Origin: Silene latifolia
Taxonomy: Eukaryota > Streptophyta > Magnoliopsida > Caryophyllales > Caryophyllaceae
Direction of reading: 5' to 3'
NCBI RefSeq assembly: GCF_048544455.1
Contig: NC_133538.1
Coordinates: 147,046,922-147,110,921, forward strand
Length of the DNA: 64,000 bases
Shown: piece by piece, positions 59,607 to 64,000 of the stretch
How the letters are laid out: every line of letters starts with the position of its first letter
Numbering within the stretch: the stretch's first letter is position 1
Position numbers and translations under genes: made by a program
The notes under the pieces: generated by a model
What the model was told of the DNA's origin: nothing
Database searches by the model: none
What the model saw: only the letters and a program-made list of their open reading frames with translations

Positions 59607-60925
59607 CGCGGTTGATAAGGCAGTCGTGGCTCAGCTGGAAGCCATGAATGCCCGTTTTGATAGATTGGAGCTGCAATCTGCTGGGGAGCCACATACGGTT
59701 CATTTTCTTACTAGACAGGACACCATCACATGTGAGAGGTGTGAGAGCAACGACGGTCATACTCTTATTGAATGTCTTACAGAGAAGGAACAGGTCCTTG
59801 CTTTTCAACAATACAGGCAAGGAGGGGGTTCCTATTATAATAATCAAGGGGCAGTCCACCCAAACCTGAGGTGGACAAGTCAAAATGTGCTCAATCCCAC
59901 TCCTCCACCGCAGCAGCAGAAGCCATATGTCCCTCCTCATAAGGCTCAACAAGCCTTTTAAAAGCCTCCTTCCCTCCCTCCTCCCAATCACGGTGCATCA
60001 TCTTCTGGTGGGGTAAGTGAGCTATCTGAATTAAAGACGATGTTGCAGTCTTTGATAAAACAGTGGCAGCTAAGTGACCAACAAAAAGATCCGTCTATCA
60101 AGTCACTTGAAACTCATGTTGCCCAGTTAGCTGCGAACCAGTCCACGAGAAAGCAGGGTCATTTGCCGTCACAAGCCGATAAGAATCCACATGAGACGGT
60201 GAATTAAATAAATCTGAGAAGCGGTCGTTCATACGAGGGACCCGAGCTGTTGAAATCAGACTTGAGGAAGGCTAATACTGCAGATGAACATGTTACTGTT
60301 GATGAAAATGAGCTGACAACGAAGAAAGTACTCGATCGACTAGTTTCTGGGGGTCGATCGAGGAAAACTTATGAAGAAAGGACTCGATCGAGTGGAACTT
60401 TTGCTCGATCTAGTGAACTGGAAAAAGAGCAGCTCGATCGAGAAGCCCAACCAGCTTGATCGAGTGATTTCCCTGATGATTCTACTCGATCGAATGATAT
60501 TTTTACTCGATCGAATGATGCTGATAAAGAAGACCTCGATCAAGAGCCTGCTAGTGCTTGATCGAGTGAAATCTCTCCTGAAAGACCTCGATCGAGGGGT
60601 AAGAAGTCTCGATCAAAGGATAAAGAGCTTGATCCAGCCGACACGTTAGAAGAAAGGAACAAAGGCCTCGAGAAACCTATTACCGTGCCCTTTCCAAGGC
60701 GATTACAGAACACGAAGGCCAATCAACAGTTCGGTAAATTTGCCGAACTCCTGAAAAGTTTGCAACTCACTGTTCCGTTCGCCGAATTGCTCACACAGGT
60801 ACCCTCTTACCTTGAATTTATGAAAGAAATTTTATCATGTAAGAGGCATATTAATGATCATGAGACAGTAGCTTTGACCGAGGTAGGGACTACCCTAGTT
60901 CAAAATAAGTTACCTCCCAAATAGT
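59607..60925 (+). pseudogene. Outer Athila-like gag, C-terminal part, with palindrome cluster in the reading frame
   Basis: The frame resumes with an intact zinc knuckle CERCESNDGHTLIEC and the WTSQNVLNP segment. Stops fall at 59959 and about 60206; between them lies the heptad-like HVAQLAANQS part. The conserved LRSGRSYEGPE box follows. From 60328 to 60625 the reading frame runs through about thirteen CTCGATCGAG-type motifs, giving a Ser/Arg-rich stretch (RSS, RSND). Two TGA stops here sit exactly in motifs changed from CTCGATCGAG to CTTGATCGAG. The end (60685-60925) has PFPRRLQNTKANQQFGKF, the usual Athila gag-protease linker. Confidence 0.85.
60328..60625. repeat. CTCGATCGAG cluster inside the gag-protease reading frame
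   Basis: About thirteen motif copies in 300 bp at 15-35 bp spacing. It is the same core as in the LTR of this element (48980-49168) but lies in coding sequence. Confidence 0.88.
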
Positions 60926-61574
60926 CAGACCCGGGTAGTTTCTCGATTCCGTGTCATATAGGTACCCACTTGATTGATAACGTGTTAAGCGATCTTGGCG
61001 CTAACGTGAGTGCCTTACCCCTGTCTCTTGCTAAGAGACTTGGTTTAAATAAGTTTAATTGTACAAACATGACTGTTCAGATGGCTGACCGTAGTATATA
61101 ACGGCCTTTTGGTGTCATTGAGGACATACCTGTTAAGATCGGGAGGTTCTTTATTCCCGTTGATTTCAATGTACTTGACATTGCCGAAGATACTCACACC
61201 CATATCATTTTAGGGAGACCATTTTTATTCACTGCTCGTGCAGTGATTGACGTCGGGGGAAGACATTGACTTTTCAGGTTGGGGACGAGGAATTAAAATT
61301 CCATCAGTCTAAGTCCCGAAGGGCTCCCACGCAAGCTCAGCCCTGTAATGCCCTTACCTCTACTGACTCCCTTATTGACACTCCAGATGAAAATTTTGAA
61401 TCCTGTGCTACCATTGTGACCCCTCCGCCTCAGATTGAGAACGAAAAGGAGGAGAATTTGTCTGTTTTTCTTGCTGCAGGTACAGATGAAAATAATGCAG
61501 GAATTGTCAATGGTCATTGTGCAATTAATATCAGTCAAAGTGGAGATGATAACGTTAAAGCTGGTGAGAAATAA
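60926..61574 (+). pseudogene. Outer Athila-like protease, broken
   Basis: After a TAG at 60922 the frame reads CHIGTH, then the active-site segment DLGANVSALP, MADRS with a stop, and HIILGRPFL. A shift near 61255 leads into 61266-61574, which begins TFQVGDEELKF, the normal end of this domain, and goes on as an acidic tail. It is the same domain type as 54454-54936 but more decayed. Confidence 0.85.
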
Positions 61575-62894
61575 ATAAGGACGATAAAAGTTCGCGCGTA
61601 TGTGGACGTCAACTATTCTCCTCCTACTGATTCAAGTACAACTCATGGAGAATGAAGAGGACTGTTAATGTTGCTGAAGTGACATCCTCCAGCCAGAAGC
61701 CCTCCGTGGGGCCACTGAATTGTTTTGAGAAGTGAGCGGGGAATGCCCCGATTAACAAATTGTAAAAACTAATTTTAATTTCCGTTGAATTTGTTTTATT
61801 GCATTTTATTAGAACAATTAGAATTTAGACATTTTTAGCATAGTTTAGAGGACTATAGACTATTACTTTTTATATTTGGTATATTGGGATATGTTTGCGA
61901 GTGTTTTTATGCAGGTTTGGGGAGATTATACGCAATTTCAATGACTTACACGAGTACAAAAAGTACTCGATCGAGAGGATTATGCTCGATCGAATGGCTA
62001 CAGAGTGCTCGATCGAAAGCAGCTAAATAGGGGAGTACTCGATCGAGTATATTTTTACTCGATCGAATGGATTGCATACCAGAGCTCTCGATCAAGTGGT
62101 TTAAAATAACTCGATCGAGTGAATTTGCAAATGCCGCACAGGAAGTGTCTTCTAAACTTCCTATTTTCCTTCCCTTTTCATTATTTCATTTCTTCTTTCA
62201 TTGTTTAACCCCTTATTGCGATAAAAACCCCCAAAACCTCCATTAATGCCCTTTTACCAAATCTAACACCTACAAATTATTCCTTGCTAATTACTCAACA
62301 TTTGCCCTCTACTTACCCTTTGATTTTCGTTGAATTGGACGGTCAATTTGGGGTTTTAGGGTTTGCGATTTTTTTGTCAAAAAATCGCCTAATTTGCTTC
62401 GTTGATTGTCGATTATTTGCCTAATTTGTAGGTTTCTCATCATCAAGTAAGTATTCCCTTACTCCATTATCTTTTTATTGCATTAATTTTGCCTTTTTGA
62501 AGTACATTGGGAATTAGGATTTCGGGTAGTCAATTTTGGTTGAATTTTTCGACTATTTTTGTGATTTTATGCCTAACTTGCCTTACTTGATGATTAATTC
62601 CCTTACCTCATCGCCATTTACATGTTTATTTCGAATTTTATGAAAAATTTGTGATTAGGGTTCTTGTCAATCGAATTCGACTGAAAATTGGGTTTTCCCT
62701 GTTGTCTCTGCTTAATTTGCTGCAATTGTTGTCTGTTACCCTACACCCTATCACTGATCATCTATTTTATTCGAATGTTTGAGGAAAAATTTGGGGAATT
62801 AGGGTTTGCTAAGTCAAAATTTTCGATTGTCTTAAGGGATTTCTGCTGTTTCACTGTAATTTAATTATCGTTTCCCCTGCCCTGTTTGACTAGG
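61575..62894 (+). other. Non-coding stretch between protease and 3' ORF, with motif cluster
   Basis: No RT or integrase remnant is seen. A palindrome cluster lies at 61967-62128. After it comes a CT-rich leader-like stretch (62140-62300) with gcgataaaaacccccaaaac, then an AT-rich part with gtaagtattcc (donor-like, 62449-62459) and a pyrimidine-rich stretch before tgactag|gATGG. The layout suggests an own promoter, and possibly an intron in the 5' UTR, for the next ORF. Confidence 0.55.
61967..62128. repeat. CTCGATCGAG cluster upstream of the 3' ORF
   Basis: Seven copies in 160 bp: ACTCGATCGAGAGG, GCTCGATCGAATGG, GCTCGATCGAAAG, ACTCGATCGAGTA, ACTCGATCGAATGG, CTCGATCAAGTGG and ACTCGATCGAGTGA. 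Confidence 0.9.
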
Positions 62895-64000
62895 ATGGAT
62901 TCTAACTCTATGCCTTCAACCAGCTCGACTGTCAGTCCCTCCTTGTCTGAGACGGTGGTCCTTGCTGCCACCACCGCCTCCGCACTTTCTAGTACCGCAG
63001 TCTTTACCTCTGTTTTCCTTGTTAGTGTTGCTGGTACTGTCTTTGCTGCTGCTAGCACTACTGCTAGCCCCGTTTCAGCCACCACCTCAGCCATAGCTGC
63101 TAGCATTGCCGCTAGCCCTTCTTTCTTTGTGGCGGTCTCTACTGCTTCTTCTGTTGCAGCTTCAGCTAGTACTTCAGGTACGGTGACCACCCCTGCTGCG
63201 TGGTCACCCAGAGTCACAGCTGCTTACCGGGCGGCTCTAGTTCCTCGTCTCGTCGGAGGACGGGCTTCTACTTCAGGTTCTAGAGGTCGGGGTCGTGCAC
63301 GAGCTACACCTGCTGCTGGCCGTGTTACCATCCAAGGGGATGACTTCCTCGATTCTCACCCCTACTACCCCCAGGTAATTTTTGTTAACGGGGTTTATCG
63401 CACCAGATTTTTCCGTTTAGTTGACTATGAGTTTCTCCATACCCGTTTCCTACGCCGTACGTCACTTGAGAGGCTTGGTTTTTATGAGCCGGTGTGTGAG
63501 CTTTTGAGGAGCACGGGGATGACCGGACTTATTACTATGATTGGCCATACCTTTAAGAAGCTGAGTCTTGAGTTCTTCAGCTCCTTCACCTTCTCCTCCG
63601 GGGCACACGATGCTGCCCCTACTAGTTTTTCTGTGTCCTTCCGGTTGTTTAACCAGAATTTTTCTATGACATTGGAGTACTTTGGCACTAGACTCGGCCT
63701 TTCCTTCAAGGGTGTCACTACCGCCCCTAGGAAGGTCCTCCGTCAGCTTTGGCGGACCTTGGCCTAGACCACCTTTCCCGAGCGAAAGCTCGCTCAGGTC
63801 CATCTTCCCTCTGCTCGTTATTTCATCCGACTGATGGGAAGTACCATTTTTGGCCGAAAGGAGCCAAACAACATCACTAACACCGAGCTTTCCATTTTGG
63901 GCGGTTACCTGAACATCGACAGCGAAGGCCCCTTTGCCTTCAACATTGCCTATTTGACCGCCCAGTACTTCCAGACTCAGGGAGTGAAGACTACGGGCAC
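62895..64000 (+). pseudogene. Extra 3' ORF of the outer Athila-like element (ATHILA ORF-1-like), one stop, runs off the window
   Basis: The ATG at 62895 begins a Ser/Thr/Ala-rich part (about residues 1-120), then a basic SRGRGRARA stretch. A globular domain follows with RLVDYEFLHTRFL, LGFYEPVCELL, TFKKLSLEFFSSF and FRLFNQNFSMTLEYFG. This pattern is like the plant ATHILA ORF-1 (Pfam ATHILA) domain. A TAG at 63765-63767 interrupts, but the frame continues with ARYFIRLMGSTIFGR and TNTELSILGGYL to the window end. The function of this protein family is not known. There is no signal peptide or membrane segment to support an envelope role. Confidence 0.75.

Noticed and set aside
60328-60625. Regularly spaced palindromic repeats that look like a CRISPR array
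   Set aside because: The repeat is only about 10-14 bp and variable, spacing is irregular, the stretch lies in a retroelement gag frame, there are no cas genes, and the context is clearly a plant nuclear genome.
62861-63217. Minus-strand ORF opposite the 3' ORF of the outer Athila-like element
   Set aside because: It is a shadow of the Ser/Thr/Ala-rich plus-strand reading. It has a biased composition and no motif.
62895-64000. Envelope gene of an endogenous virus
   Set aside because: The position fits the env-like place in some Athila elements, but I see no signal peptide, membrane segment or envelope motif. The domain looks like the ATHILA ORF-1 family instead.

Overview
The window is plant nuclear repeat DNA. 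I found no host gene, rRNA, tRNA, CRISPR array or bacterial feature. Everything I can identify is retroelement sequence: one LINE tail, two Ty1/Copia elements of one LTR family, an Ogre/Tat-type Ty3/Gypsy element, a non-coding long-LTR Gypsy-like element, three Athila-like elements without RT or integrase, and three solo LTRs. This fits a flowering plant with a large genome. The species cannot be read from the sequence; a eudicot is my best guess, and only a guess.

Layout. 1-1402 is the 3' end of a LINE with a poly-A tail. 1403-3425 is the 3' end and 3' LTR of a Copia element. An Ogre/Tat element starts at 4600 and spans the rest of the window in pieces. Its 5' LTR (4600-4672 plus 13259-15610) is split by a non-coding element of 8.6 kb (4673-13258). 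Its gag and protease (16173-19233) are followed by a 3.4-kb solo LTR (19234-22662), then RT, RNase H, a second RNase H and integrase (22663-26010). The integrase is split by a Copia element (26011-42459) and resumes at 42460-42771. The Copia element is itself split by an Athila-like gag element (30508-38711) and by a reverse-strand solo LTR (39733-41275). After Ogre pol come another solo LTR (43173-44430) and two minus-strand, intron-containing ORFs (46108-44732 and 48698-47015). At 48699 an Athila-like element begins and runs off the right edge; its gag is split by a second, younger Athila-like element (51124-59601).

Most junctions carry a 5-bp target-site duplication, and where an insertion sits in coding sequence, removing it restores the host reading frame. 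That gives a reliable order of insertion up to three levels deep. All coding regions are broken by stops or frameshifts except some gag or protease segments, so the window is mostly inactive.

How the parts work together. The autonomous-type elements (Ogre, Copia) carry the enzymes for reverse transcription and integration. The Athila-like elements keep gag (two also keep protease) plus an extra 3' ORF and would need enzymes in trans. The most interesting pattern is that several unrelated families carry dense clusters of short palindromic motifs (core CTCGATCGAG, or family variants). These lie upstream of the TATA-like box in the LTR and again inside the element just upstream of the extra ORF, suggesting a second internal promoter unit built on the same plan as the LTR promoter.
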